In this document: in pieces, positions 16,702 to 26,013 of the stretch
How the letters are laid out: each line of letters starts with the position of its first letter
Numbering within the stretch: position 1 is the first letter of the stretch
From: Streptomyces netropsis
GTDB taxonomy: Bacteria > Actinomycetota > Actinomycetes > Streptomycetales > Streptomycetaceae
Reading direction: 5' to 3'
Length of the DNA: 64,000 bases
NCBI RefSeq assembly: GCF_014203545.1
Contig: NZ_JACHJG010000013.1
Span: forward strand, 62,001 to 126,000
Made by a program: the position numbers and the translations under genes
The notes under the pieces: model-generated
Databases searched by the model: none
Told to the model about the DNA's origin: nothing
The model's input: only the letters and a program-made list of their open reading frames with translations

Positions 16702-17568
16702 CTATTTCAGCAGGCGGGAAAGCCTCCGGTCCGCGAGAGGCTTCCCGCCCGTCTGGCAGGTGGGGCAGTACTGGAGGGAGGAGTCGCGGTAGGACACCTC
16801 ACGGATCGTGTCCCCGCAGACCGGGCACGGCTGCCCGGTCCTGCCGTGCACCCGCAGCCCGCTCTTCTTCTCGGCCTTCAGCTCCCCGGCGGCCGTCCCG
16901 CGCGAGCGTTCCAGGGCGTCGCGCAGCGTCGCGCCGAGGGCCGTGTAGAGCGCGGCGGTCTCCTCCTCCGTGAGGCTCGCGGCGAGCTTGAAGGGGGACA
17001 TGCGCGCGGCGTGCAGGATCTCGTCGGAGTAGGCGTTGCCGATGCCGGCGATCACGCTCTGGTCCCGCAGGACGCCCTTGAGCTGCCGGCGCTCGTCGCG
17101 CAGCAGCCCCGCGAAGACCTCCAGGGTGAACTCCGGTGCCAGGGGGTCCGGGCCGAGCCGGGCGATGCCCGGCACCTCCGCGACGTCGCGGACGCAGTAC
17201 ACGGCGAGCCGCTTCTGGGTGCCGGCCTCGGTGAGGTCGAAGCCGTCCCCGCCGGGCCCCGCGAGGCGCACGCGGAGGGCGAGCGGCCCCTTGCCGGGCC
17301 GCGGCGGGGTGTCCGGCAGCGGGTCCCGCCAGCGCAGCCACCCGGCGCGGGCGAGGTGGAAGACGAGATGGGGGCCGTCGGTGACGACATCGAGGAATTT
17401 GCCGTGCCGGCGCACCTGGAGGACCGTGCGGCCCTCGAGGTCGGTCAGCGGCGGGTCGTAGGTCTTCAGGACGCTGACCGCCAGCGGCAGCACGCGCTCG
17501 ACCTCCCGGCCGACGAGGTGCTCGGTGAGGAAGGCGGCCAGCGCTTCGACCTCGGGCAGCTCCGGCAT
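16702..17568 (-). CDS. Fpg/Nei family DNA glycosylase (formamidopyrimidine-DNA glycosylase-like)
   Basis: Base-excision repair enzyme of 288 residues. The N-terminal MPELPEVEALAAFL gives catalytic Pro2 and Glu3; the conserved lysine is in VRRHGKFLDV; DQSVIAGIGNAYSDEILHAA is the helix-two-turn-helix; the C-terminal zinc finger is CPVCGDTI...CPTCQTGGKPLADRRLS. The pattern of the zinc finger (GGKPLADRR rather than GR-TYYC) suggests one of the actinobacterial Fpg/Nei paralogues rather than classical MutM, so I leave the symbol empty. Convergent with the permease; only seven bases separate their stops. Confidence 0.9.
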   Translation of the reverse strand: MPELPEVEALAAFLTEHLVGREVERVLPLAVSVLKTYDPPLTDLEGRTVLQVRRHGKFLDVVTDGPHLVFHLARAGWLRWRDPLPDTPPRPGKGPLALRVRLAGPGGDGFDLTEAGTQKRLAVYCVRDVAEVPGIARLGPDPLAPEFTLEVFAGLLRDERRQLKGVLRDQSVIAGIGNAYSDEILHAARMSPFKLAASLTEEETAALYTALGATLRDALERSRGTAAGELKAEKKSGLRVHGRTGQPCPVCGDTIREVSYRDSSLQYCPTCQTGGKPLADRRLSRLLK

Positions 17569-17603
17569 GCCTCCAGTCTGCCGCAGCGGGTCGGGGCGGC
17601 AAG

Positions 17604-18788
17604 TCAGCGCACGGTCGCCGCCCAGTCGACGCGGTAGTCGGTGAGCCAGTCGGCGCTGCCGTCGTTCTTCTCCGCGACCTGGCGGGCCACCTCGGCGTCG
17701 CGGGCCCGCCGCTCCTCGAAGGTGGGTGACAGGCGGCCCGCCATGTCGGCGCTGAGCGCGACGGCCCGTTCGACGCGCTCGCGGCGCAGTCGCTCGTAGG
17801 CGGCGAAGGCCCGCTCCGCGTCGGGCAGGTCGCGCAGACAGCGGGCGAGGACGACGGCGTCCTCGATGGCCAGGGAGGCGCCCTGCGCGGCGTTGGGCGC
17901 GGTGGCGTGGGCGGCGTCGCCCATGAGGACGGTGCGCCGGCCGTGCCAGACGGGGGTGGTGGGGATGTCGTAGGCGTTCATGCCGACGATGGCGTCGCCG
18001 GTGGCCGCGGCGATGGCGGCGGCGGGGGTGCGGTCGTCGGCGAAGGTGTCGACGACGCGGCGGCGCCAGTGGTCCGGGCCGGCGGCGAGATCGGCGGCGG
18101 GCAGCTCGGCGCCGGGGATGTTCGCGAACCAGTAGGTCGTGCCGTCCGGTGCGGTGGTGCAGCCGAAGAACCCCCGCCGTCCGTAGATCATGCGGTAGGT
18201 GTGCGGCGGGGCGGGGTCGGCGGTGTCCCGGGTGCGGCCGCAGACGGTGAGCTGGCCGGTGTGGCGGGGCGGCGGCGCGTCGGGGTCGAGGAGCGTGCGG
18301 GTGCGGGAGTGGATGCCGTCGGCGCCGACGAGCAGATCGCCCTCGGCGCGGGTGCCGTCCGCGAAGAACGCCACCACCCGGCCGCCGGGGGTGGTCGTGG
18401 CGTCCACGAGGCGTTTGCCGTACTCGACGCGGACGCCGCGGCGGACGGCCTCGTCGCGCAGGGCGCGGTAGAGGGCGGCGCGCTGGAGGGTGCGGGGGCT
18501 CAGGGCCGCCTCCCTCGTGCCGGCGAGGGGCCGGGCGCCGAGCGGCACGCCGGTGTCGGAGAGGAACTCGGCCGTCTCGGCGGGGAAGGAGTGCTCGCGC
18601 ACGGGCAGATCGGCGCCGATGCTCCGCAGCGCGGCCAGTCCGTTGGCGAAGAGGACGAGGAACGCCCCGAGTGTGTCGGCACCGGTGGGATACGCCTCGT
18701 GGACGGTCGCGTCGAAGCCGGCTTTCCGCAGGGCCATCGCGGCCACGGGCCCGGCGATGCCGCCGCCGATGATCAGAGCATGCGTCAT
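17604..18788 (-). CDS. FAD-dependent monooxygenase (PHBH fold)
   Basis: A 394-residue flavoprotein hydroxylase. ATG 18788 gives MTHALIIGGGIAGPVAAMAL, the dinucleotide-binding GxGxxG at the very N-terminus; a DG motif lies in LLVGADGIHSRTRTL and the FAD ribityl motif in RRTVLMGDAAHATAPNAAQG. These three are diagnostic of class A flavin monooxygenases. The longer frame is rejected because the Rossmann motif should be near residue 10. It lies 104 bp downstream of the UvrA-like gene on the same strand. Substrate unknown; relatives include TetX-like and salicylate-type hydroxylases. Confidence 0.87.
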   Translation of the reverse strand: MTHALIIGGGIAGPVAAMALRKAGFDATVHEAYPTGADTLGAFLVLFANGLAALRSIGADLPVREHSFPAETAEFLSDTGVPLGARPLAGTREAALSPRTLQRAALYRALRDEAVRRGVRVEYGKRLVDATTTPGGRVVAFFADGTRAEGDLLVGADGIHSRTRTLLDPDAPPPRHTGQLTVCGRTRDTADPAPPHTYRMIYGRRGFFGCTTAPDGTTYWFANIPGAELPAADLAAGPDHWRRRVVDTFADDRTPAAAIAAATGDAIVGMNAYDIPTTPVWHGRRTVLMGDAAHATAPNAAQGASLAIEDAVVLARCLRDLPDAERAFAAYERLRRERVERAVALSADMAGRLSPTFEERRARDAEVARQVAEKNDGSADWLTDYRVDWAATVR

Positions 18789-18892
18789 GGTGCTCCGTTC
18801 CGACGCCTCGCGTGCGGTCGAACGCTTGACCATGAGCTTAGCGGGCCGGGGGTGCGGTGCTCCAGAGTGCGTGCCGCCGGGTTCGGGGCCGC

Positions 18893-21391
18893 TCAGCCGC
18901 CCGTCCGCAGCGCCTCGGCGAGGTAGGGCGCGGTCACGCTCGCGGCGGCCGCCGCCACGTCCCGTGGGGGACCGGCGGCGACGATCCGCCCGCCGTCGGC
19001 CCCGCCGCCGGGCCCGAGGTCGACGACGTGGTCGGCGCCGGCGGCCACGGCCATGTCGTGCTCGACGACCACCACCGTGTTGCCCGCGTCGACCAGTCCG
19101 TGCAGCTGACGCAGCAGCAGTTCGGTGTCGGCGGGGTGCAGTCCGGTGGTGGGCTCGTCCAGGAGGTACAGGGTGTGCCCGCGGTGGGTGCGCTGGAGTT
19201 CGGTGGCGAGCTTGATGCGCTGCGCCTCCCCGCCGGACAGCTCGGTGGCGGGCTGCCCCAGGCGCAGATAGCCGAGGCCGACGTCCTGGAGCGTCCGCAG
19301 GCCGCGCAGCGCGGCCGGCACGTCGGCGAGGAAGCCGACGGCCGCGTCGACGGTCATGTCGAGGACGTCGGCGATGGTCGCGCCCCGGTAGGTGATCTCC
19401 AGCGTCTCGGGGTTGTACCGCGCGCCCCGGCAGGCGGTGCAGGGCGCGTACGTACCGGGCAGGAAGAGGAGTTCGACGGCGACGAAGCCCTCGCCCTGGC
19501 AGACCTCGCAGCGCCCGGCGGCGACGTTGAAGGAGAAGCGGCCGACGGTGTACCCGCGGGCGCGGGCGTCGTCCGTCGCCGCGAAGACCTTGCGCACGGC
19601 GTCGAACAGGCCGGTGTAGGTGGCGAGGTTGGAGCGCGGCGTGCGGCCGATCGGCCGCTGGTCGACCCGGACCAGCCGGTCGATCGCCGCGAGCCCTTCG
19701 GCGGCCGCGGCGGCGGGCCCGCGCTCGCCGGGCTCACCGTCCTCCTCGTCGGGGCCCGCGCCGACGTGGGCGCCGACGACCTCCGCGAGCACCTGGCTGA
19801 CCAGCGTCGACTTGCCCGATCCGGAGACGCCGGTGACGGCGGTGAAGACCCCGAGCGGGAACTCTGCGTCGAGGTCGCGGAGGTTGTGCCGGGTGACGCC
19901 GCGCAGCCGCAGCGCGCCGGAGGGGGTGCGGGGCGCGCGAGGGGCCGGCGCCGCCGCGTCCGGGAAGACGAACCGCCGGGTCGCCGATTCCGCCACGTCC
20001 GCGAGCCCCGCGACCGGGCCGCTGTGCAGCACCCGCCCGCCGTGTTCCCCGGCGTGCGGCCCGACGTCGACGATCCAGTCCGCGCGGCGCACGACGTCCA
20101 TGTGGTGCTCGACGACGAACAGCGAATTGCCCGCGGCCTTGAGCCGGTCCAGGACGGTCAGCAGGGCGGCGCTGTCGGCGGGGTGCAGCCCCGCCGACGG
20201 CTCGTCCAGGACGTACACGACGCCGAACAGCCCCGAGCGCAGCTGGGTGGCGAGCCGGAGCCGCTGGAGCTCACCGGCGGAGAGGGTGGGGGTGGGCCGG
20301 TCCATGCCGAGGTAGCCGAGGCCGAGTTCGGTCAGCACTTCGATGCGGGCGACGAGGTCCTTGGCGAGCGTGGCGGCGACGCCGTCGCGGTCGCCGTCGT
20401 CCGTGGCGGCGGGTCGCAGCACCTCCGCGAGGCCGGACAGGGGCAGCGCGGCGAGTGCGGCGATGTCCCGCCCGGCGAAGGTGACGGCGAGCGCCTCGGG
20501 CCGCAGCCTTCGCCCGCCGCACTCCGGGCACGGCCCGCTCACCAGGTGCCGTTCGGCGCGCGCCCGCAGCGCGGCGCTCTTGGAGTCCGCGAAGGTGTGC
20601 AGCACGTAGCGCTGCGCGCTCATGTACGTGCCCTTGTACGGGCGTTGGATGCGCTCCGCGTCCCGCACCGGGTGCACGGTGACGACCGGCTGCTCGTCGG
20701 TGAACAGGATCCACTCGCGGTCGGCGGGCGGCAGCTCGCGCCACGGCCGGTCGACGTCGTGGCCGAGCGCGGCCAGGATGTCGCGCAGGTTCTTGCCCTG
20801 CCAGGCCCCCGGCCAGGCGGCGATCGCCCCGTCCCGGATCGACAGCGACGGATCGGGCACCAGCGACTCCTGTGTCACCCGGTGCACCCGCCCGAGCCCG
20901 TGACACTCGGGGCACGCCCCGGCGGCCGTGTTGGGCGAGAAGGCGTCGGAGTCGAGCCGCGCGGCCCCTGCGGGGTACGTACCGGCCCGGGAGAACAGCA
21001 TCCGCAGCGAGTTGGACAGCGTCGTCACCGTCCCGACGGACGACCGTGACGTCGGCGCGGACCGCCGCTGCTCCAGTGCCACGGCGGGCGGCAGCCCGGT
21101 GATCTCCTCCACCTTCGGCGCGCCGACCTGGTGGATCAGCCGCCGCGCGTAAGGGGCGACGGACTCGAAGTAGCGCCGCTGGGCCTCGGCGTAGACGGTC
21201 CCGAAAGCGAGCGAACTCTTGCCCGAGCCGGAGACCCCGGTGAAGACGACGAGGGCGTCCCGGGGGATGTCCACGTCGACGCCCCGCAGGTTGTGCACCC
21301 GGGCACCCCGGACGCGTACGTACGGATCGTGAGCACCGTGCGGTCGGCTCACGCCCGCCGCCGGCTCGGCGGGGAGGGCCGGGTCGTTCAT
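18893..21391 (-). CDS. UvrA-like ABC ATPase (drug-resistance / UvrA2 type)
   Basis: An 832-residue duplicated ABC-ATPase. It has two nucleotide-binding halves: first Walker A VVFTGVSGSGKSSLAFGTVY and D-loop/Walker B VLDEPSAGLHPADSAAL, second TGVSGSGKSTLVSQVLAE and LLDEPTTGLHPADTELL. Zn-finger cysteines occur in CPECHGLGRVH, CPECGGRRLRPEAL and CEVCQGEGF/CTACRGARYN. It is about 120 residues shorter than canonical UvrA, as in UvrA2 and the daunorubicin-resistance protein DrrC, which lack the UvrB-binding part. These bind DNA and can protect against intercalating or DNA-adducting compounds. ATG 21391 (GGAG nine bases before) is preferred; ATG 21400 is possible. Confidence 0.9.
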   Translation of the reverse strand: MNDPALPAEPAAGVSRPHGAHDPYVRVRGARVHNLRGVDVDIPRDALVVFTGVSGSGKSSLAFGTVYAEAQRRYFESVAPYARRLIHQVGAPKVEEITGLPPAVALEQRRSAPTSRSSVGTVTTLSNSLRMLFSRAGTYPAGAARLDSDAFSPNTAAGACPECHGLGRVHRVTQESLVPDPSLSIRDGAIAAWPGAWQGKNLRDILAALGHDVDRPWRELPPADREWILFTDEQPVVTVHPVRDAERIQRPYKGTYMSAQRYVLHTFADSKSAALRARAERHLVSGPCPECGGRRLRPEALAVTFAGRDIAALAALPLSGLAEVLRPAATDDGDRDGVAATLAKDLVARIEVLTELGLGYLGMDRPTPTLSAGELQRLRLATQLRSGLFGVVYVLDEPSAGLHPADSAALLTVLDRLKAAGNSLFVVEHHMDVVRRADWIVDVGPHAGEHGGRVLHSGPVAGLADVAESATRRFVFPDAAAPAPRAPRTPSGALRLRGVTRHNLRDLDAEFPLGVFTAVTGVSGSGKSTLVSQVLAEVVGAHVGAGPDEEDGEPGERGPAAAAAEGLAAIDRLVRVDQRPIGRTPRSNLATYTGLFDAVRKVFAATDDARARGYTVGRFSFNVAAGRCEVCQGEGFVAVELLFLPGTYAPCTACRGARYNPETLEITYRGATIADVLDMTVDAAVGFLADVPAALRGLRTLQDVGLGYLRLGQPATELSGGEAQRIKLATELQRTHRGHTLYLLDEPTTGLHPADTELLLRQLHGLVDAGNTVVVVEHDMAVAAGADHVVDLGPGGGADGGRIVAAGPPRDVAAAAASVTAPYLAEALRTGG

Positions 21392-21562
21392 CGGGGTCAT
21401 CTCCGCGGGTCGGCGCTGCGCGTTGCGTTTCGCGCCGATTTTAGTGGTTACGGGGCGCCTGGCGGTGGGCGGGCCGGGTCGGGCGCGCCCGGCGCGGGTC
21501 GCTTGCCTCGCGACCGCACGGTCATCATGGGCTCGCACATCGAGGTGTAGGCGCGGCGAGGA

Positions 21563-22309
21563 TCACCTGGCCTTGCTCAGCCCCGCGGCGGCCATCAGGC
21601 GGTCCGGGGAACGGGGGTCGGTGACGACGCGTACCCGCTCGAGTTCCCCGAGCACCCCCGCCAGCCTGGGCAGGAGGCGCACGGTGAGCCGGTCGCCGGG
21701 GGCTATCAGTCCGTCGAGCACGCCCTCGGCCAGCGTGTGGTTGAGGTGCACCAGCGCGTCGGCGACAGTGCAGTCGGCCGCGGCCAGATACAGCACCCGA
21801 CGTACGGGCGGACGGTGTGCCGGATGCGGTGCCGGGCGGTGTGCGGTGGGGATCTCCACGGTGATCCCGGAATGTCCGGAGAGAGGGGCGGAGCCGGTGA
21901 ACAGCCTGAGGAGCCTGCGGAGGCCCGTCGTCGCGGCCGCGGGGCCCGGTGGTGTCCAGGCCGCGGACGCGTCGTCGGCGACCGAGGCGAAGGAGAACCG
22001 GTCCCGCAGGTGAAGCGGGTTGCCCGCCAGGAAGACGGTGCGGGTGAACGACCGCCGCCAGGCATCGGCCCGCACGGGGTCGAGCCCCAGGGCGAAGCCG
22101 CAGGTCGAGCGGATCCACCGGTCCAGGTCGAAGCGGTGGACGACCGCGGCGACCAGGACCGTCTCCTCGCCGTCGGCCGCCGCGACGTCGGCACGCGCGG
22201 CCAGCAGCCCGTCGAGGGTGGCCAGGTCGTGCCGGCCCGCGAGATCGGGGCGTACGGCGGTGAGCCGGGCCGCCGCGGCCTCGCGCAGGTGGTGCTGGAC
22301 CGGGTTCAC
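21563..22309 (-). CDS. Unrecognised protein, last gene of the peptide/kinase/GH3 cluster
   Basis: A 248-residue soluble protein that I do not recognise. It has no signal peptide and no membrane segment. The N-terminal third is helical (HHLREAAAARLTAVRPDLAG), the middle has hydrophobic strands (ETVLVAAVVHRFDLDRWI) and a Phe/Arg-rich stretch around FTRTVFLAGNPLHLRDRFSF; near residue 170 RRVLYLAAADCTVADALVH looks like a strand-turn-helix. Its start overlaps by ATGA the stop of the synthetase-like gene, so it is made together with it and presumably acts on the same substrate or forms a complex. Confidence 0.7.
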   Translation of the reverse strand: MNPVQHHLREAAAARLTAVRPDLAGRHDLATLDGLLAARADVAAADGEETVLVAAVVHRFDLDRWIRSTCGFALGLDPVRADAWRRSFTRTVFLAGNPLHLRDRFSFASVADDASAAWTPPGPAAATTGLRRLLRLFTGSAPLSGHSGITVEIPTAHRPAPHPAHRPPVRRVLYLAAADCTVADALVHLNHTLAEGVLDGLIAPGDRLTVRLLPRLAGVLGELERVRVVTDPRSPDRLMAAAGLSKAR

Positions 22310-23460
22310 AGGAACACCCCCGAGAGCAGGTCGAGGCCGGGTGCCGGGCGCCGGGTGCCCAGCAGGCTCGACGTCAGCCGGTAGGGATTGACGTGGAGGT
22401 GATCACCGCGGTGGCGCGCCAGCGGCTCGGTGCCGGTCCCGTCCACGGCCGGGCCCGCGGAGGCGATCATCCGCTCGGCCCGGCGCAGGCACTGCCGGAG
22501 CAGGTCGGCGCGGAAGGACTGCTGCTGTCCCGGGCCGAGCACGGCGATGAAGTACAGCCGCATGCCCAGCCGGACGGCGGCCTCGCCGTGGTCGGCGCGC
22601 GCACGGTCCAGGAGGGCCCGGGCGTGGGTGTCGTGCCAGCCGCCGTGGCGGGCCGAGCGGATCCGGCCGTCGATGGGTACCCGCCCGATGGGCACGCGGC
22701 GGACGCTCGGCCCCAGGGCGGTCAGGACGCGCGCCAGTTGCTGGTAGTCGGAGTCGAGTTCGGTGTCGTAGAGCAGCACCACCTCGTCGAATTCCGGCGC
22801 CAGCGGCATGAGCTCACGCAGGGCGCAGGCCAGGTAGTTGGGACGTCCGTCGGTGGTCACCAGTTGCCGCAGCGGCAGACCGAAGCGGGTGAGGTCGAGG
22901 TGGACGGGACCGCCGAGCGTCCGCTGGTCCAGGCACATCCCCAGGGCGTCGAGCCGTTCGAGGGCCGTGTCGAGGTCGTACCCGGGTGGCTGGTGGCGCA
23001 GCAGTCCCGGGTCGTGCAGGCCGAGCTCCGCGTACTGCCCGGTCCACAGCCGCAGGACGCGTTCGCCCGCGGGGTGCACCCATCCGTCCTCGACGGCGGC
23101 CGCGTAGTACCGCAGGTCCTCGGCCGGTGCCCGGCCCTCCTCGGCGCGGAAGGCGACGTAGAGCCGGCCGATGTCCTCCTCGGTGGCGTCGCCGTAGCCG
23201 CGGTCGCCCTGGGTCCGGTCGAGGAACTCCCAGAAGGCCAGGGTCTGTTCGCAGAGGTGATAGGTGGTGTGGCTGCAACGGTAGGTGACGTCGGCGAGTC
23301 GCCGGGTGGCCCGGAACATCACGTCCGTCCACAGCAGCCCCTTGAGGTGGCTGGGGGTCAGCGGCTTGGACGGGGTGATGGTGACGGGCGCCAGGAGGAC
23401 CCGGGGCCGACCGGCGGGCGCCCCCGCCTCCGGCGCCCGGGTCATGGGAGAGACGCGCAT
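22306..23460 (-). CDS. Class I aminoacyl-tRNA synthetase-like protein (catalytic core only)
   Basis: A 384-residue protein whose layout resembles the catalytic core of class I synthetases, closest in pattern to ArgRS/CysRS. Near residue 26, TITPSKPLTPSHLKGLLWTD aligns with the HIGH region (NPNKPLHVGHLRS in ArgRS), keeping the second His; it continues ADVTYRCSHTTY where ArgRS has the post-HIGH strand. Near residue 200, VTTDGRPNYLACALRELM and DEVVLLYDTELDSDYQQLAR match the second half of a Rossmann fold, and DGRIRSARHGGW sits where KMSKS is expected. No tRNA-binding domain is visible. It may form aminoacyl-adenylates or amides. One base separates it from the methyltransferase. Assignment is by eye. 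Confidence 0.6.
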   Translation of the reverse strand: MRVSPMTRAPEAGAPAGRPRVLLAPVTITPSKPLTPSHLKGLLWTDVMFRATRRLADVTYRCSHTTYHLCEQTLAFWEFLDRTQGDRGYGDATEEDIGRLYVAFRAEEGRAPAEDLRYYAAAVEDGWVHPAGERVLRLWTGQYAELGLHDPGLLRHQPPGYDLDTALERLDALGMCLDQRTLGGPVHLDLTRFGLPLRQLVTTDGRPNYLACALRELMPLAPEFDEVVLLYDTELDSDYQQLARVLTALGPSVRRVPIGRVPIDGRIRSARHGGWHDTHARALLDRARADHGEAAVRLGMRLYFIAVLGPGQQQSFRADLLRQCLRRAERMIASAGPAVDGTGTEPLARHRGDHLHVNPYRLTSSLLGTRRPAPGLDLLSGVFL

Positions 23461-23461
23461 G

Positions 23462-24319
23462 TCAGCGCTTCCGGCCGTGGACGAAGAACACCCGGCTGAC
23501 CCCGGGCTCCGACCGCGGGACCACCCGGTCGGGCCAGCGCCCGAAGTCGGCTCCCTCCTCGCCCGGCTGCACCGCCCGCACCTCGTAGCCGTGGCGTGCG
23601 AAGAGCGCCTCGGGATCGTCCGTGCCGGAGATCCAGGGGCAGCCCCAGCCGGCGAAGACGTCGAGGAGACCCTTCATATGGGGCTGGGTGAGGGCGGCTT
23701 CGTTGACGAGGTCGGCGGCGATGGTGCTGCCCGGCGCCGAGATCGCGGCGATACGCCCCAGCACCCGGTCGACCTCGTTCCCGGGCAGGTAGTAGAGCAG
23801 CCCCTCGACCAGCCAGACCGAGGGGACGGCCGGGTCGTACCCGGCCTCCCGCAGATCCCGCTCCCAGTCGGGCGAGGTGAGGTCGACGGCGACCTCGCGC
23901 CGGTCGACGCGCGGCGTCTCGGCCCCCAGCAGCCGCCTCTTGTGGCCGAGCACCGCCGGGCGGTCGAGCTCGAACCACCGGACGTGGCCGGGCCAGTCGA
24001 GGCGGTGGGCGCGCGAGTCCAGGCCGGCGGGGGCGAGCACGATCTGGGTCGTCCCCGGGGCGGCCGCGGCCCGCTGGAGGAGGTCGTCGAGGAACCGGGT
24101 GCGGATGGCGTTGTAGTCGGGGGTGCTCGGCAGCGTGCCGTCCTCACCGGGCGTCACGGCCGCGGCGCGCACCTCGCCGAGCAGGGCCATGCCGGTGTCG
24201 CCGCACAGGGTCGCGGCGTAGGGGTCCTCGTAGAGCCGGTCCTCCCGTCGGGTCTCCACGGCGCGGAGGGCGGCGGTGAGGAGCGCGGTGCGCTCGACGG
24301 GGTCGTGCAGTGCGGTCAC
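23462..24319 (-). CDS. SAM-dependent methyltransferase, LCM/PpM-like (TIGR00027 type)
   Basis: A 285-residue methyltransferase related to leucine carboxyl methyltransferases, which methylate carboxylates or hydroxyls. Diagnostic segments: TALLTAALRAVETRREDRLY with the following EDPYAATL, YNAIRTRFLDDLL, the SAM site VLAPAGLDSRAHRLDWP, ELDRPAVLGHKRRLL and PSVWLVEGLLYYLPGNEVDR. The GTG at 24319 overlaps the GH3 stop (GTGA), which fixes the start. Because the neighbours activate carboxylates and amino acids, O-methylation of a small acid or peptide carboxylate is a reasonable guess, no more. Confidence 0.87.
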   Translation of the reverse strand: MTALHDPVERTALLTAALRAVETRREDRLYEDPYAATLCGDTGMALLGEVRAAAVTPGEDGTLPSTPDYNAIRTRFLDDLLQRAAAAPGTTQIVLAPAGLDSRAHRLDWPGHVRWFELDRPAVLGHKRRLLGAETPRVDRREVAVDLTSPDWERDLREAGYDPAVPSVWLVEGLLYYLPGNEVDRVLGRIAAISAPGSTIAADLVNEAALTQPHMKGLLDVFAGWGCPWISGTDDPEALFARHGYEVRAVQPGEEGADFGRWPDRVVPRSEPGVSRVFFVHGRKR

Positions 24320-26013
24320 GGTTCGTTTCTCCCCAAAGGTTCGTTGGACGTGGGCGTGCCTTCGGTCAGCCGGGCCCACTGCTCCGGGTCCTGCCGGAAC
24401 AGCCGGTCCTTGACCTGGGTGGGCCGGGTGCCGACGGCGACGGTCCGCTGCCAGTCGCGCAGGAAGGCGTCCGCGTCGAGGCACAGCAGGGACGGCGCCC
24501 CGAGCCGGTTCCCGTCCCGCGCCTGCCGGTATCCGGCGGACTCGCCGCGCAGGGCGTCGTCGAGGCGTGCGGTGAAGCGTTCGCGTTCCTCGTCGTTCCA
24601 GGGGGTGCGCGGGGCGACCGCGAACTCGTAGCGCGACCGGTCGACGCGGCAGGCGACGTTGTGCAGTTCGAGGCCGCCCGCGCGCAGGGCGGTCTCGACG
24701 GCCCGGACGACCTGGGCGTCGCGCAGCCGCTCTCCCGCGTGGTCGGAGCGGTTGCCGCGGCCGGTGTACTCCAGGCGGGGCACTCCCCCGTCGTGGTCCA
24801 CGACACGGACCACGTCGCCGACGGCGTAGCGGTAGAGCCCGCCGACGTGGCTGAAGACGACGTGGTAGTCGCGGCCCGGTTCCAGCTCGTGCGGCCCGAG
24901 GGTCGCCGTGTCCGGGGCGAGGTCCTCGTCGGCGTCGGCGAACTCGTACACCGAGGCGGTGACGACCAGGCTGCCGGCGGAGGGGTGCCGGTCCAGGGCC
25001 ACGCCGACGGGTCCCTCGGAGGCGGCCACGGGCGCGGGCAGCACGGTCACGCCGGGGCCGAACTGTTCGCGGAGCCTGGGCAGATAAAGCCTGGCCAGGC
25101 CGGTGGTCCAGCAGAAGATGGCGCGCATCCGGGGCCAGATGTGCGACGGGCGGACGGTGCCGTGGCGCTCGGCGAGCCGGTCGAGCGCTGCCGCGCGCTC
25201 CGGGTCGGGCGCGCCGTGGGGATGCCCGCCCAGGGTGCCGTCGCGGATCTCCTTGACGATCCGCGGCCACCACAGGTTCAGCTGGTACGGCAGGGCGGCG
25301 ACCATGGCCGGGTTGATGCCGATCACGCAGCGGACGTCGTTCTCCACGGCGAGGCGGAGCCGCAGATACATCTTCTCCAGGTGCTCGCCCGCTTCGACGG
25401 GGACCGGCAAGGTCGCCCAGGGGGCGCCGGTACCGGGTTCGGCGGAAAGCGGCTCACCGAACCTCTCGCCGAAGTCCACCTGGCTCGCGCCCACGTGAGG
25501 GCGGCCGGAGGCGGTGGTGGGCGGGGCCGCCAGCGGGTCGTGCTTGAGGTTGAGAACGGCGCCGGGGTGCTGGAGGACGTCCGGGAAATGCTCGATGAGC
25601 GGCGCCCACGCCGCGTAATAGAAGGGGAAGAACGTGGTGCGCATGAAGCGCGGCGTGACCGGGATCTTCTTGTGGGCACCGGTGCTGCCGCTGCTGGTGA
25701 AGAACACGGCGGGCTGATCGGCCGTGAGGACACCGGTCTCGCCTGCCGCGGCGCGCTCGATCCAGGGCTCCAGGTCCGCGTACGTCTGCACCGGGACGGC
25801 TTTGCGGTAGTCGTCCAGGGTGCGGATGGCGCCGAAGCCGTGCCGTTTCCCGTATTCGGTGCCGGAATTGAATTCCAGGAGGTCGGCCAGGACAGCGCGC
25901 TGGTGGCCTTCGGGGTCGGCGAAGGCGGAGCGCAGCCGGGCGCGTTCGGTGAGGACCCGCTCTCGATAGCGGCGCACCCGGCCCGGGTCCGCCCAGGATT
26001 CAGCCAAGCTCAT
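24316..26013 (-). CDS. GH3-family acyl-acid amido synthetase (adenylate-forming)
   Basis: A 565-residue enzyme of the GH3 family. Plant members activate a carboxylic acid such as jasmonate or auxin with ATP and couple it to an amino acid; bacterial members are mostly uncharacterised. Motifs: LLEFNSGTEYGKRHGFGAIR, the nucleotide loop FFTSSGSTGAHKKIPVT, YEFADADEDLAP in the second nucleotide motif, and HVGGLYRYAVGDVVRV with the catalytic YRxxxGD. ATG 26013 has GGAGAG nine bases upstream and overlaps the kinase end by 14 bp. In this cluster it probably makes an amide between a small acid and an amino acid or peptide. Confidence 0.87.
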   Translation of the reverse strand: MSLAESWADPGRVRRYRERVLTERARLRSAFADPEGHQRAVLADLLEFNSGTEYGKRHGFGAIRTLDDYRKAVPVQTYADLEPWIERAAAGETGVLTADQPAVFFTSSGSTGAHKKIPVTPRFMRTTFFPFYYAAWAPLIEHFPDVLQHPGAVLNLKHDPLAAPPTTASGRPHVGASQVDFGERFGEPLSAEPGTGAPWATLPVPVEAGEHLEKMYLRLRLAVENDVRCVIGINPAMVAALPYQLNLWWPRIVKEIRDGTLGGHPHGAPDPERAAALDRLAERHGTVRPSHIWPRMRAIFCWTTGLARLYLPRLREQFGPGVTVLPAPVAASEGPVGVALDRHPSAGSLVVTASVYEFADADEDLAPDTATLGPHELEPGRDYHVVFSHVGGLYRYAVGDVVRVVDHDGGVPRLEYTGRGNRSDHAGERLRDAQVVRAVETALRAGGLELHNVACRVDRSRYEFAVAPRTPWNDEERERFTARLDDALRGESAGYRQARDGNRLGAPSLLCLDADAFLRDWQRTVAVGTRPTQVKDRLFRQDPEQWARLTEGTPTSNEPLGRNEP

